A DNA stretch of 64,000 nucleotides from Tubiluchus corallicola (GCA_030141605.1 JAQGDQ010000127.1:250001-314000); one strand, 5' to 3'. Counted from the first letter of the stretch, positions 1 through 13,019 are shown. Notes: generated by a model not told the origin, from the sequence alone. Made by a program: numbers and translations.

Positions 1-311
1 GCCTTTGAAAAATGAAATTATAAAACAGATTCATAAATCTCAAGGCCAGCATTTATCTGTTACATTTTATAATACTTTTTTCTCGTTTGCAGCCTCGAAA
101 GTCGGCCAACATTATTTCCACTTTTACTGTATAGAAACAAAAATAGCTCCTTTTTTTCCAGTTACTTGCCTTGTTAATTATGAGTGAATCAAGTAACTGA
201 TGGCACTTTTTACAAAGTCTTCAACAATGCATCAAGCTTCACCTTCATGTCCGTATTTACGAATAAATTATTAATCAAAATTTATTTTAATAGAATAATC
301 AGATACCACAC

Positions 312-3300
312 GAAATTAACAGCATGCTCCCTTATAGTCAGCAATTCTTTAGGTATTGTCTGCGTGGTTACAGCACTATTTATTTCACCAGTTAGCATTA
401 GAATACCAGGAAGCAGATACTTAAAAATCTGAAATAAAATATTTCAAGTGAATGAAAGATAATGGCACAAATACGAACTGACAAACAAAAGTAAAGTTTT
501 AGTGCACGAACTCTATAACAAAATTAATAGGAAAATTTCTGCTTCCCGTACAGCTTAATAAATATGATTATTTAGTAATATAAATTATCTATTTTATATA
601 TATTAGTTATATCAATATATTATCGTCAGAATTTATTTCAAATTAAAAACTAGTTCTAACCATTCAAAGTAAGACATAAGGTCTATCATTTCACCTAAGG
701 CATAATTTATTACTTAAATAAAACCTATAAACAGAGTGAGCAGTCAACAGCTTTTCAAGACACTATGAAAGAAGCCAAACAAGTGTGATATTTTAAACAA
801 TATAGAATACCTTTTTCACTAGTTCAGGAACTAATCCGTGACTGCTTGAACACAGGGAAAGCATAACCAAATATGCAAGCTGAGGCGTGTTACGAATCTT
901 CTCAGGATCTGGAGAATTTGTGAAGCAACCCCGAAAAGTTAACGGCTCAAATTTTGTTAATGGGATAACATGTTGAAGAGTCTGCTCAATACTCTCTTCA
1001 CACTCCTTCAGAGAATACGACTTTAACATTATAATGAGCGCCTGAAAAAATAGGAAATGGTTCACAACTAAATCACCTGTGATGCGGTTAGTGGCGGCAA
1101 CAGCAACAGCACCAGCAGTAGTAATAACAAAAACTTAAAAAAACATTTAAAAAAAGTAGTATGATATGTCTTAACTAGTGAACAGCAAACACTTGATGCC
1201 AAAAAATCGCAACATATTTTCTTAATGTCCTAAACTTTAACCAAGCAATATTTTTAATAGATTTGTTTATGCAACAAACAGCTATAATAAACAATTTCTA
1301 CTTGTTTCATTAAACTGTTATTGCTTAAAAACAATTATTGAAATTACACGTAAAAGTGCGTTCAACTCTCGAGCAAGTATATCAACATATTCAGGTGATA
1401 TCAACTCTTCATCTTCATCTTCTTCCTCGTCACTTTTGTCCTGCTGCAACAAAACATTAAGGAACATCAACATATTTCCAAAGAGTTGTGATTAGAAGTA
1501 TCAAGTTATCAACATGAGCAAAATACGCAGAGACCAATCAGCTTTAACAAAGTCACTATAATTGTAAATATTTAACTTGAAATGACTGAAATGATTCACA
1601 AATCCCTACTGCATACACATTGAAAAAGATGAAAAATTTAGCAGTAGAGAGAGTATCGAGCAGTTATAAACCAAAAATAGTCAATCAGTCATTTGACATT
1701 TAGAATTCTTTCCAAACTAACAGCAAAACTAAAATGTATTCCAAACGCCTAGAAACCACATTGACTTAAGACTGAAAAATTCTGTGCTGTTATTTTACTC
1801 CCAATAATAAGAAGTATGTCTTTGATACTACCTTAATCTTATTGGGCATGTCTCAATTAGTCTACCTTAACTCTTCAATTTTTGTATATACATTCAGTAA
1901 ATCTAATGAAATTACACAACTCAGATACCTCATTTTCATCAACAATTTGCCGCTTTGCTTTGGTGACCCTTGATTTTTTTCTAGTCTGCTTTTCTGGTGA
2001 AGATTTCCTTCGCTTTTTTGGTGATCCTGCAAACACAGACATACTTTACGATGTCCATATCTGAACAATAGAATACTATATTTTAACTGTGATAAATCAG
2101 AATTAATAAATCGATATGGTTTATGTTCAACAAGAAGTATTCCTGGGGCCAATGATTTGAAAAAAGAAAGATAATAAAGAAAAATAGTTAAAGAACTCGC
2201 ACTTCCTTCCAGTAAGCCATAGGCATAACATGACAAAGTCAGGCTGATTTCTCACAAATCCATTTTACAGTTCATTACTTTATCAGCTAAATCATTAATT
2301 AATAAAATAATAATCAACACTGCCCTTCTGTGACTTGGGTGTAAGTTGCACTGTTTGATTGCACACTATAAAGACGACAATTAAGGCCCATTTCAAACAC
2401 GTTGTGCCTGTGGTGCAAATGAAAGACCATGAAAGTCACTATTGCGAGACACCGGGTTAAAGTTCCTACTAATTCAAAACATTAGCCTCTAGGTTATTTG
2501 TTGTCGACTATATTGTTTAATAAAATCCTGCTTATCAAGATCAGTCTAATGATCCATTGTTGATGAATTACCAGTTAATTTGATAAATTAATGGAAGAAT
2601 AATGTCAATACTTGTACTTGTATTTCTTATTTTCACAGCCCTAAATCTTTGCATTGTGAGCTTACGGTAAAACCACTATTGGATATTTGAAAAAAAATAA
2701 TAAAAAGCAAAAAGCAGGCTCTTCTAACATCAGCACTTTCCAAAATAACATGAATTAGCAAGTGGCTAAATATAGGTACACAATAAAAAAATACTAAAAA
2801 AAACCTTAAAGAAAATAGCATTCATTATTATGTTAAATAGCCTCATTTTACATTGCTACATCTTACCTTCAAGCTGCCTGGATAATTTCATGACATCCAG
2901 TGTTTTACCATATAATATTGGATGAAACACTTTAAAGGCACCGCTGCCTAAGCAAATAAATAAAACCAGTTATTGATTAGGTACATAATAGTGCTAATAG
3001 CCTTACCGCTCATATCAGTGCTAACAGGAATAAAACCCATTTATGAACTTGATATAATAATTACAGATTGTTCTGCAAAGTATTAACACTTGAAATGCTT
3101 ATGTTAGTAGCTGAAGCGCTTTGAAAAATGAAATGCATGTGTAGACGATTTCTCAGAATCTTTAATTAATCTGTACCTTTTTTGAAATATTGTTGCTTTG
3201 TTTGTGTAAAAAAATATAATTATCAAGTTTATGTGTACATTTACAACAATAAATTCTCTGTATAGCAACAAGGTTGTTATTTGTCTTAATTGAAGGAGTG

Positions 3301-3761
3301 GTCTTTGGTTGATTAAAATACAGTTGATTACTTGCTATTGACTAATTGCAAAATTGAAATTCGACTCACACATTTGACTTATTTTTGACAGTTTTCTCCT
3401 TCAGACTTAGTTAAATTTTGAATGACTGGATCATCTGGCAGCCCTGAGACATATTGTGCAATTATAGCGACTACCATGCACCAAAATGTGCAAAAAATTT
3501 TTAAAATAGTAAAACAAACGGTTTTAACAATGTTAATTCGTTAAAGCAGTAGATGTAGCCTGATGAACAAAAGTGAACTTGATGGTAATGCTATATAGTT
3601 AGTTACTAATGGTAGGTATCACATGAAAGCAAATCCATTTGCGCTAATTTTTACGTAATACAAGCGTAACATGAACGAGCATGTATAACTGGGATGACAT
3701 ATTGGACAGAAAAACCCAATACCAAATTAAAAATAATACATGTTACTCAAATTATTTGTAT

Positions 3762-3800
<39 letters not shown>

Positions 3801-6800
3801 TTGTTTAATTACAGCATCACCATTATAAAAACATTCTACAAAGCTTAACGTACAGACATTGAAAAATAAATATGAACACTAATTAAAAGTAGGTATAATT
3901 GAGAAACAAATAACGTATTTCTTTGCAAAATTGCAAAACAAATGCAATCTCTATCTCTCCCAGCATTACACAGGCTTTTCTTAGTAGATTTCAAGATTTC
4001 ATGTTTTCTGTATAGGTACTGATATTAGCAGTTACCTTACACATAAGAACTAACAAATAAATGTTGGTATTGGTACCGGTTGCTAATTTCATAGTGTCAG
4101 TCAAACACTATATACAGCAAATAACTAGTCAGACATACCTGGAATTGAAACAAGTACATAATACAGCTGGCACGCGAGGAGACCTCTAAGCTTATGTTCG
4201 ACATTTCCCACACGACTTTGTGCTTTTTCGACCATGTACGCTAGTAAAGCTATTAAAGTTTTCAAGTTTATGTCATTTTCGAGCAGCAACAGCCAGAAAC
4301 CTGCATAACAATAAAGTCATTATGGCATAAAAACTAAAAGGTTCTATTTCTGCTAAATTAATATAATCAACTACAAGACAAAACAACTGTGAGATATTTT
4401 ATATAAGTTATATTAACACAAGATTCAAATAGTTTGTGCAACAAAATTTAACTAGTATTTGCTGGGCCTCACAAGCGAATGGGTGGGTGGCACCAGGAAA
4501 TTGAGGAAAACACTTCTGGATGGCTTCATCTACACACTGCCTGGATATATTTCTCTCATTATTAAGGACGAATGCATAGTATAAGTATTTACATATGGCT
4601 AAGAAACCTTTTCCAGATACGTGATAATGATATAATAAATAGACTGTCATTAAATCCTACCTACAACTTGCAACACATCAAACTGTATAAAAGTAGAACA
4701 ACATCCACACATATTCATAATTATACATTACCAGGTTGTCGTTCAGTGTCATCAATCCATTCCTTGCAAAGTGATATGGCTTCAGTCAGCAAATCTTTCC
4801 AAGCTATTTCATTATAAGTAGCTTCAAATGACAATGGCATGGGCACATAATCACTAAAATCAATATCCCAGATTTCTTTCACCCATTCTAAAAAGAAGCA
4901 TTTATTAAAGTAATCTATAGGTATTGGCTGATCAAGGAAACAATTATCCAGGTCTCAATCTTAAGCGCAGCATAGCTAAACCTATTAAAGAAAATGAGAA
5001 TTGTCAAACACCTTTACAAAGGACATTGAGACGAAAATACATAATGAATTAAATAAATGTGTTTCTATCTATTCCAAATACTAAGAAACGAGGTTAAGAA
5101 TTAAAAAAAAGAATACACATTATAGTTATGCAACAATGAAATTACAATGGAAAGCCGACAAAGGTCCAGGCCAAAAAAGTTAAGATGTTACGAAGCCTTT
5201 CACATAAATCACTACAAATTCTCACAGCAAAGATCTTCACCAAATATGTATTTCGGAGAAGCTATCGAAAACGCATTGCTACAAAAACTCATATATATTT
5301 TACGAGTTTTTGTAATAGAGTTAACATCTGAAATAATAAATGTGCTAAAGATAATTTGTTATCACTGTAGTGCTATTCTGCTTATGACTTTTACTCTTCT
5401 TTAAGTTTAAACCATTAATCCTCCAACTTTTCCAACTTGAAAATTGCAAAAAAAACTTTGAAAAACCCATTTGTTTGTCGCAAGATTTTGTATAACTTAA
5501 CAAAAATTTTCATTATTCTGCATTTCCTTATTTCAATTACTTTCTTATGAGAATGGAATGGTAAGTAATTTTGCAAAATTACTCAGTGCTTTATGACGAA
5601 TTCACTCGAAATTAAATATTCAAAGTGAAATTGCAATGTAACAATGTAACAAGCAACAGACTCAAGTTTTTAGCCTATCATTCTTTCACCTTTCATTTGC
5701 AAATGCAAAAATTCCAGGAGAATAGAAAAATGCAACACCTATTCACAAAAATGGAAGAAAAGACAGTTAGATAACAACAGGCCAATATTGTTAACTTCAC
5801 TAGTAGGAAAGATTCTAAAAAAATGTACTATTCTACCTGTAACATTTTTGCCACATCAATATCGATAATTATGCTAATTTTGTTTATGTACAGGTCTATC
5901 CAAAGACATGGGTGCTACACTGACAAGCGTGGACTACCACTGATAAAAAATTCCTCGGTCTTTCATTTGTCGCTCTCTAACATCATTAAAACTCTCAGCT
6001 TTGCCTGTTTAATGCCACAATCGGCCTCCAAACGAAAGAATTTGGCTCGCAAATGCTCAAAATACCCACACATACCTCAAACTGTTGTTATTATTATGTA
6101 GTAGCAATCAGGAAAATTGTGAGCTACTTAAGCCTTCATACTACTGTAATATTGCTAAGCAACACCATGTGAACATTTACTGGTGTTCAGATTTTCAAAC
6201 TATAAAAAAAAATTTTGCGTAAGTGCAAAACAGTACTGTGTACTTTTGTATTAATTTTAGATGTTCTTTCTAATGGTGCTATTTATATTTTAATCTGCCG
6301 GGCTATTCGGAAAATTTGATTTCTGAATATTTCTAGCTCTAAAAGTCTGCAAATGGATGAGCATTAAATTGCACAGTTAAAACAAGCAAGTATCAAAAGG
6401 ATTTCACATAACAACTTAAACTTATAGGAGTATATCTCTTCATGGCCTAGGAGGCTGCCAAATAAGGTCAGAAATAATTAATACCATCTTAGCTAGGGTT
6501 TTTGTCATTCTACAGGTCACTCTATTGGCTGTAAGATGAAATTGCCGAGGCAGACAGTGTTTTAATGTTAATTTGTTTAAAAAAATAAAAGGAAATATGA
6601 GTTATAGTTGGTTTTGTATAATTAATTAAGTTGCAGTCGGGTCGTAAAGTAGAACAGTCGTAAGTGTCGCATAGGTCGCAAGTCGACTACTACATGCATC
6701 GCACAAAAACTTGATCACCAATTCTGAGTTTTGTTTGTAATTGCTACATGTGTACACAATTACAGGCCTGCAGCTAATTTGCTAAATGATATAGCTGATT

Positions 6801-9250
6801 AAAGTTTGCTTTAAGGAAAAATGCACGTGCAATGCACCAAAAAAGGCAACAACATTTCTTCATTAATTAGTTAATAATTTCAAAAGTGTTAATTATATTA
6901 GGCTACGTTTCTGTATATTTCGTTAATGATAACGGTAGAACATATTCTGAAACTACGAAGCAAATCTGGTATTTAAACCAACTCTATACACATTTTCTTA
7001 AAGCACATTGACTATACTTTACGAATCACAATTAAATTCTCTACATCTTTGTTACCAATTTACTGGAATTTCCAGAAGTAGTAATCAACTATTTGGATGA
7101 AGGAGAACCAAAGGATACCACTTATCTCAAAGGATACCACTTTCAGAAGGACAGCGACAAGATACTACACCAATGCTTACTCCTAAAACTTAAAAGTACA
7201 TGGAATTGAAGAAAATTTGCTTAACTGGAAAAATGATGGCTGTAATAACAAATACAAGTTACAAGTGCAAAGAGGCCTACATCTACACCAACAAGTGATC
7301 TATCAGAGGTACAAATGGGCTCTATCATTGGGCAACTTGTTCTTGTCTACAATAACATGTCGCAAATAGCATTTTTTCTCACGGAAGTGGGGAGTAAAAA
7401 ATCTTCCTCTCCATGTTTTAATTTTGACATGACATGAATGGTATCTCTAAAGCAGTTACTGATGCCATAAAATGTATTTATGCCAAAAACACAAGTGAAA
7501 TACTAATGTATCGGAACTTTTCTTGCTGAATTTTCATAAGTTATACCAGACTACACATAGGGACTGCCAAATAGGGACGGCAAAAAGGAAGCAACATGTT
7601 TAGAAACAGAAAACTCATTAAATAAATACACATACAATGAGCAAAAACCAACTGCAAAAGCATTACGTGATTGTACTCAGGCCTTTGCACTGCAGAAAAC
7701 TTGTCGGAATCTGGCTCTGCAAATTCCCCAGAGTCGATTTCCAGCAATATAGTTAAACTATCGACCAATTACAGTAGTGGAAAATCCACAACAGTGATTC
7801 GTTCAATTAGCCAAAGTATACCAGCTACAAGTACGACAGCTAAACAACTACTTTTTTCTGTGTTTGAACTATTTGTAAAAAAAGATTGAGAATGGATCCT
7901 TGCTTTGCAGACACTTTGCTATTTCTTTGCACAAACAAAAGAACGTGCATATGATGGAGATTGTGAGGACAATCAGGACATGCGTTCACCAGAAAATAAA
8001 AATTCACTACAGCATAAAAATTAGTTGTCATCATTAAATTATATTAATAAAATAATTAAGTAGCAAAATAAAATTTGTTTTTTTTGTAAGCAATGATTAG
8101 TTTTTGTCAGTTAGCACACTGTCAATTTATTGAAAACAACTTCTCTAGTGTCACAATGCCACCTCACCCTGAATTTATATGCAATTTTCTGTTTAAAATT
8201 GGATGCATAGTTGAAAATGCCTGTATATCCTCAAAGGGTGCACAAACAGTTGAACATTTGCTTTTTAATTGTACTCTGGTAGATGAAAATAAAAGGTTAA
8301 TGTTCGCAAGTATCCTCTAATCTCAGAACATTAGTAAAATTTATACCACTCATGACAAAAACCTGCTAGATGCTTTTACTGAGTTAGTTTTTGATCCATT
8401 TTTGCAAACTTTAGTATAAATTATTGAACTTTGCGAAACAGAACAGATTTGCATACATCTAATTTTTCCGTTTCTAGTCACCATTTTATTTGTTCTTTAT
8501 AATAATTCGAGGAACGAAATCCGTGATCTAGTATTGGTATATATTAAAGTTTTATGAGTTTTTTAAATGTTAGATAACAATACCCTGCAAACAGAGGGTC
8601 TCTGTGTTGTATATTTGTAAATATTGTACATGTGCATAATTTTAAATTTCAAATAAAAAATAATAATAATAATTACCCTCAAACACTGGATAGGTCATTA
8701 TCAAATTATTACTCATTTAAGTCATTATTAATATTACTTGAAATGCTGTATTATTAAGTATTGGCAAGTCAGCAGTGATTATCTATGTCCGTGCAAAATA
8801 TAAAATAAACAAGATAACAAAAACAGTTTTGAAAGTATCTAAAAGTTGAAGCTGCAAAGAAGTGTGTTGATATGACAACTTAGTTTTTAGCTTGCTTTTT
8901 TGATGTGGATATATAGAAGCATGATAGAAATGTTAGTACAACCACTGTAAATTGCCTGAACCGTAAGCGTAAGGAATATCAAACCACTTTTTTAAAAAAA
9001 CTATTTCAATCCACGAACAAAGATACCACTAAACAAATTGTAATCAAGGATAACTAACACTGTAGCAGACAAAAAGCTCGTTGGAAAGGCTAGTTTCACT
9101 AAATATACTAATTGAAAGGTAGTTTACAATTAAGATAAATTCAGTGTTAACTAAACGGTTCTAAAAATCATAAGCACTAAACTTACCAGTTTCTACTTCA
9201 GATAATTTAAAGTTTTTTAATGTAAATAACAACACTTCACTGGCCGCCAT
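312..9250 (-). CDS. NCAPD3: Condensin-2 complex subunit D3, 5' part (partial gene)
   Basis: HEAT-repeat subunit of condensin II, which compacts chromosomes in the nucleus. Eight exons join in phase: 9250-9187, 4887-4732, 4300-4139, 2947-2867, 2026-1929, 1443-1348, 1041-811 and 428-312, giving about 335 N-terminal residues; the vertebrate protein has about 1500, so most of the gene lies left of the window. The product starts MAASEVLLFTLKNF. Diagnostic blocks are EWVKEIWDIDF (as in EWVDTVWELDF of the human protein), FWLLLLENDINLKTLIALL, VFHPILYGKTLDVMK, LTKFEPLTFRGCF and PQLAYLVMLSLCSSSHG, all in the human order. Residues around 165-200 form a basic, probably nuclear-targeting linker (SPKKRRKSSPEKQTRKKSR), followed by an acidic run DKSDEEEDEDEE. 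The start is the only ATG in frame before the conserved block and sits in a good context (gccgccATG read on its strand as caatcATGGCG). The donor after 312 (gtgtgg) is weak, and no confident next exon was found in 1-311. Family assignment is secure. Confidence 0.93.
3757..3800 (+). repeat. (AAT)n microsatellite
   Basis: An uninterrupted run of ATA/AAT trinucleotides inside NCAPD3 intron 3. It has no other recognisable content. Confidence 0.9.
4888..9186 (-). other. NCAPD3 intron 1 (4.3 kb) with LINE debris
   Basis: Large first intron bounded by donor gtaagt after 9187 and acceptor ttttttag before 4887. It is AT-rich and carries a fragmented non-LTR retrotransposon in the opposite orientation (about 5700-8675). 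No conserved exon was seen in it. Confidence 0.7.
5700..8675 (+). mobile_element. Fragmented LINE (CR1/Jockey-like) reverse transcriptase relic
   Basis: Pieces of one or two decayed non-LTR retrotransposons inside NCAPD3 intron 1, antisense to the gene. At about 5710-5835 the frames read PGE-KNATPIHK and NRPILLTSLVGKILKK, the fingers region of LINE reverse transcriptases (typically PSEWKxAxVxPIHK...NYRPISLTS..GKIxE). At about 7160-7220 comes DKILHQCLLLKLK-VHGIEENLL, a decayed form of the AFDKVPHxxLLxKLKxxGI block. At 7316-7375 the frame GSIIGQLVLVYNNMSQIA corresponds to the GPxLFLxYINDL block. The ORF at 8093-8320 ends with CISSKGAQTVEHLLFNC, like the C-terminal zinc-binding tail of such elements. 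An (AAT)n tail closes it at about 8650-8675. Stops and frameshifts make it non-functional. The 1.3-kb gap between blocks suggests nested insertions or two separate copies. Confidence 0.72.
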
Positions 9251-9300
9251 GATTGGGTTTCCCGCTCACCAGTCACATCTAAGCAACAAACATTTTATCG
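9251..9300 (-). promoter_or_regulatory. NCAPD3 promoter-proximal region with E2F-type site
   Basis: On the plus strand TTTCCCGC lies at 9258-9265, eight bases upstream of the NCAPD3 ATG. It is an exact match to the E2F consensus TTTSSCGC. An adjacent ATTGG (9252-9256 on the plus strand) reads as an inverted CCAAT box. E2F control suits a mitotic condensin gene, but the transcription start is not known, so this is a sequence-based suggestion only. Confidence 0.4.
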
Positions 9301-10704
9301 CTTTTTTCGACATATACACTCTCAAACCATCCTTTGGCACAAGCGGAATTGGCTAGAACCTGTGGGTTAGGGACGCGGGAGCTTATCAATTTAGTGTATA
9401 AAGGCAATTGTCGTAAAGGTATAAATTTAACCTTACCTATGTAATTTAGTCATTTAGGTACTAAAATTAATAACAAGGAAAAAAGTAATGTATTTTCAAC
9501 TCTGCAATAGTATTCAGTCACAACTGATGATTAATGATAAATAATAAGCTTGCCGACGAATCTCATCATTATAGGCATAGTGAGGGATCAAAACCAAGTC
9601 CACTTAGGCACAAAATACTGAATATGTTTTTCACAGTTAATTGGTGCACAAGGCAATACTTATTGAGTTAGATAATTGCAGTCATTGAAAATACAGTACA
9701 AATTTGCTTGGAATACATAGGGTGTAAGTAACAACAATATGCTAGGAGTTATAAAAAGAACAAGTAAGGTTGAGCAGCGGTATTTCTTTACATGAAATGC
9801 TCAGTTTTGACTCAGTTCATTTTTATAGATTAATTTATAATAGTTATATATGGGTCATTAATAACACTTAGATAACATTGCAAATATAATCTTCAGTACG
9901 CCACGCCATACTTAAGCACCGCAAAGCTATATAATAATTAGTCACGATTAATTATGTAGCCACAATCGTAGAACGCAGCAAAAAAATAATCTGTAGAGGC
10001 GCTCATCAAACATTCAAATTCAATTGGAACTTAAAACTATGGAGTTAAATAATTCGCCACTTCAACTACATTCGTTCTTTATCATTAAAATGTCTGAAAC
10101 AGCATACAATCAGCAGAATCTTTAAACAAGTAATTCGTATTATTACTGCAGAACAAAATCAATGATTCAAAAATTTATTCGAAAATCTTAAAAAGTGAAC
10201 TTGAATTTAATTCGGATTCGAAATCTTGAAATCTGAATGTTTTATTTGTACCCAATGGATGTGCAGTGAAAGCTATGAAAGATGAATCAGCAGTATTTAG
10301 ATCAGTGCCTGACTTTCAACATATGGCAATGATGACTATTATTAATTACTGTAAAAATTCATAAACACATGCAATACTGGCAAACAAGCATATGCTCAAG
10401 TTAACAAATATTAGGAAATTTATTACAGCCAGATCGTCAAAATACATATCAGTAACTATCAATCTTCAGCATATCAGCGATTTGCGGATGGTCTGGGACA
10501 AGTAACTGAAGTTAATGATGCCATTAATATCGTTTTGCTCCCAAAACCTATCTTGAAAAAAATCAACATATTTTAAAAAACACAATTGATATGAAGTTAC
10601 ATTACTTACAGCAGGCATGCAGTTCAAAAGAGAGACACAGAATTATAAAGTTATATATAATTTTATCACCCTTATACTAGCTTTTTCAAGGAAAAGTCTT
10701 TGCT
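9301..10704. other. Intergenic region between NCAPD3 and the riboflavin transporter
   Basis: AT-rich stretch with no coding potential recognised. The two flanking genes are both on the minus strand, so it holds the NCAPD3 upstream region and the 3' flank of the transporter. On the minus strand AATAAA occurs at 10424-10419, about 280 bases past the transporter stop codon, and is the most plausible poly(A) signal. Confidence 0.5.
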
Positions 10705-12093
10705 TTAATTTGGACAAGGAGGTGCTGAAACAAATAATTGTGAAACATTTACTAGTGGAAACATAATAGCAGCTCCAATAGTTGATCCAGCTTGTGTAAC
10801 AACACCACACCAGAATAGAGCAGTCTTACTTTCTTCTCGCATTAAGCCAGCTACTGTTACTTTTACATATGACAAAAGACTAATAACTAGAATCCATGCC
10901 AGGACAACTAAAAACTCGCCAAATGCACTATCTTTCAGAAAAGGCTCTGGGCTCATTAAGGCAAGAACCATTATATATGCACTTCCAACACTAGCAATAA
11001 CAGTTAATATGACAAGCCATTTTACTGTTTTTGTAGGAATCCATAAAGGCAAGAAACAAGCAATCGGATTAGCAATATTTGATAAACAAACAGAAAGATG
11101 AAAAGCCCGGTTGCCATATGGTAAACAAGAATATGACTGTACCGACACGAGAATTCCATGTGCTAATGCACATACATAAGCTTGAATGACAAAAATTAAT
11201 GCATAAGCAGGCTTAGAAAGTTTTGGCGGATGTTCCACATGATGTTCTAAATCACCACATTCTTCTTTAACAGTTTTCACTAAAGCTTCACGTACATAGC
11301 GATCTGAGTCACTACTACTACTGCTAGCTTGGTGACTTGCAGGGGGTTCTTGATGTAAATGTTCTATCACAACTTTCTTTACATGATATTGCTTTACTAA
11401 AGGTAAACAATTCATAAAGGTAAATGATACACAGCTTACACACAAAAGTAATCCCATTATAAAATAAAATATCTTAACGCTGAATAATGGTGGAGGATAA
11501 TGCGGCTCAATTACATGACTAGTAGTGTTAACTGAAGTATTAATCATAATAGCCACAGTGGCATTAATACAATCCGGTGCACCACCTGTTGACTGTATCA
11601 GTGCAATAACACTCGGCATTAGGCCACTGATACCCATGCCAACAAATAATGCTGTCATATATTCTGGACGAAATTTTGCCATATATGGGAGAAACTCAAC
11701 ATTAGATGTTGCATTACACATAGCAATGAAGAAAGCAAGAATCAGAAGTGCCGTACTATATAGATTTCCTGCTACGGTTGTAGTTCTATCCCAAAATGCC
11801 GCTAACAGAAAAACAGCCGCTATTTGCACACCAAAAATTGCATAAATCATTGGTGTTTCTTTCACTTTTCCAGGTACAGTTGTATTCAGAATAGTTACAG
11901 TAATCGGCGCAATATTCGCTATCTGAATGACAACAGCAAGAAAGGAAGGTAAATTCCATCCTTCTGGTAAAACCTGTACCGTGAGAGGCAATTCTAGCCA
12001 GAGAGCATTAACTCCAATCCAGGATCCCATTCCGAACAAGGCTACAAGAGCAAAAACAATCACAGAAATCTTCTTTGCTGTCGCCTTTGCCAT
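10705..12093 (-). CDS. SLC52A3-like: Riboflavin transporter, SLC52 family (RFVT)
   Basis: Plasma-membrane carrier that imports riboflavin, the precursor of FMN and FAD. The single coding exon gives 462 residues, close to the 445-469 of vertebrate RFVTs. The family signature is at the N-terminus: FGMGSWIGVNALWLELPLTV followed by LPEGWNLPSFLAVVIQIANI, nearly identical in pattern to human SLC52A3. About eleven hydrophobic helices are seen, with a hydrophilic Ser/His/Asp-rich loop near residues 225-290, the usual position of the long central loop. The C-terminus is LFVSAPPCPN. The open frame runs 16 codons further upstream (to 12141), but a 3' splice-site-like cttaattgcag ends at 12111, so I take MAKATAKK at 12093 as the start and infer a spliced 5' untranslated exon. 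Which of the three vertebrate paralogues it matches cannot be decided; invertebrates usually have one or a few co-orthologues. Confidence 0.93.
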   Translation of the reverse strand: MAKATAKKISVIVFALVALFGMGSWIGVNALWLELPLTVQVLPEGWNLPSFLAVVIQIANIAPITVTILNTTVPGKVKETPMIYAIFGVQIAAVFLLAAFWDRTTTVAGNLYSTALLILAFFIAMCNATSNVEFLPYMAKFRPEYMTALFVGMGISGLMPSVIALIQSTGGAPDCINATVAIMINTSVNTTSHVIEPHYPPPLFSVKIFYFIMGLLLCVSCVSFTFMNCLPLVKQYHVKKVVIEHLHQEPPASHQASSSSSDSDRYVREALVKTVKEECGDLEHHVEHPPKLSKPAYALIFVIQAYVCALAHGILVSVQSYSCLPYGNRAFHLSVCLSNIANPIACFLPLWIPTKTVKWLVILTVIASVGSAYIMVLALMSPEPFLKDSAFGEFLVVLAWILVISLLSYVKVTVAGLMREESKTALFWCGVVTQAGSTIGAAIMFPLVNVSQLFVSAPPCPN

Positions 12094-12744
12094 AATCAGT
12101 AGTTTCGTTTCTGCAATTAAGCATTGCACAAAATCAATCAAAAATGTAAATCTTATCCCAAATGTAAAAAAGGCAGGCAGATTAATTTTACAACTGACTA
12201 ATTAATTTTGATATAGGTCAGACAAATTCATAATAACTCTCCAAAACAATAATCAGCAAATTACAAATTCAATACAAGTCTGACAAACTACCGAAGAGAC
12301 ATTAATAAACTTTGTTTATTCTGGTTTGTTCCTATTTCAGATGTATAATAATTTTCTGTGACCTCTAAATGCCTATGGCTTTATGTCTAGATTAAAATTT
12401 TGTGGCCAAAAAGTTTTTCTTCGTTTTTGATCATTCATGAAAACTGTGTTTAAGCCGTCAGAGTTATTTAACATATCCAGTTGTGCATTTTGGATTATGG
12501 AATGTCAGCTGTTCATTCACGAGATTAAAAGTAGCAAACAAAAATCATGTTATAAAATATTGTAGTTTATAAATGCTCATGTAATATAATTTTCAATACT
12601 GTTTTCCATCATCTGGCACATGCAGGTGACATATTAATATAAATCAACATATTTGAAAATTGCAAAACTTGCAAACATGTGCAAAAGGAATAAACCAACA
12701 ATTAAATTTTAAAAATAAAATAAAATAAACCTAAGTAAAGAGAA

Positions 12745-12895
12745 ATGATGAAATAAACCCACAGCTGGGTAAAACCAAACTTGGGTAAAAGATAGGAAAA
12801 CTCATGACGCAACTTAGATTTGAACCAGGGACTTCTTGTTTACAAAGCAAGTACCATGTTCACTGTACTACCATGCAATAACTGTATTATTTCGA
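12745..12895 (-). repeat. tRNA-derived SINE-like unit, copy 1
   Basis: On the minus strand this reads tggtagtacagtgaacatgg (A-box-like) and then ccctggttcaaatc, a good RNA polymerase III B box (GGTTCAAATC), about 30 bases later. Acceptor-stem pairing expected of a real tRNA is missing. The flank (cccacagctgggtaaaaccaaacttg) resembles copy 2 downstream, so this is a dispersed repeat and not a tRNA gene. Confidence 0.55.
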
Positions 12896-13019
12896 TCAGC
12901 GCAACTAATTCAGCATTTCCTAGGTTACTACACTCAAATTAGAATACTAACTAATTGAATTATTTTCTGAAATTAATTTAGATCAAGGAAATAACCCAAG
13001 GGTAATTAACTAATTATTC

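Noticed and set aside
1-311. Possible next NCAPD3 exon at the left edge
   Set aside because: Several minus-strand frames looked weakly similar to the expected region, but none had a good acceptor, donor and matching phase together.
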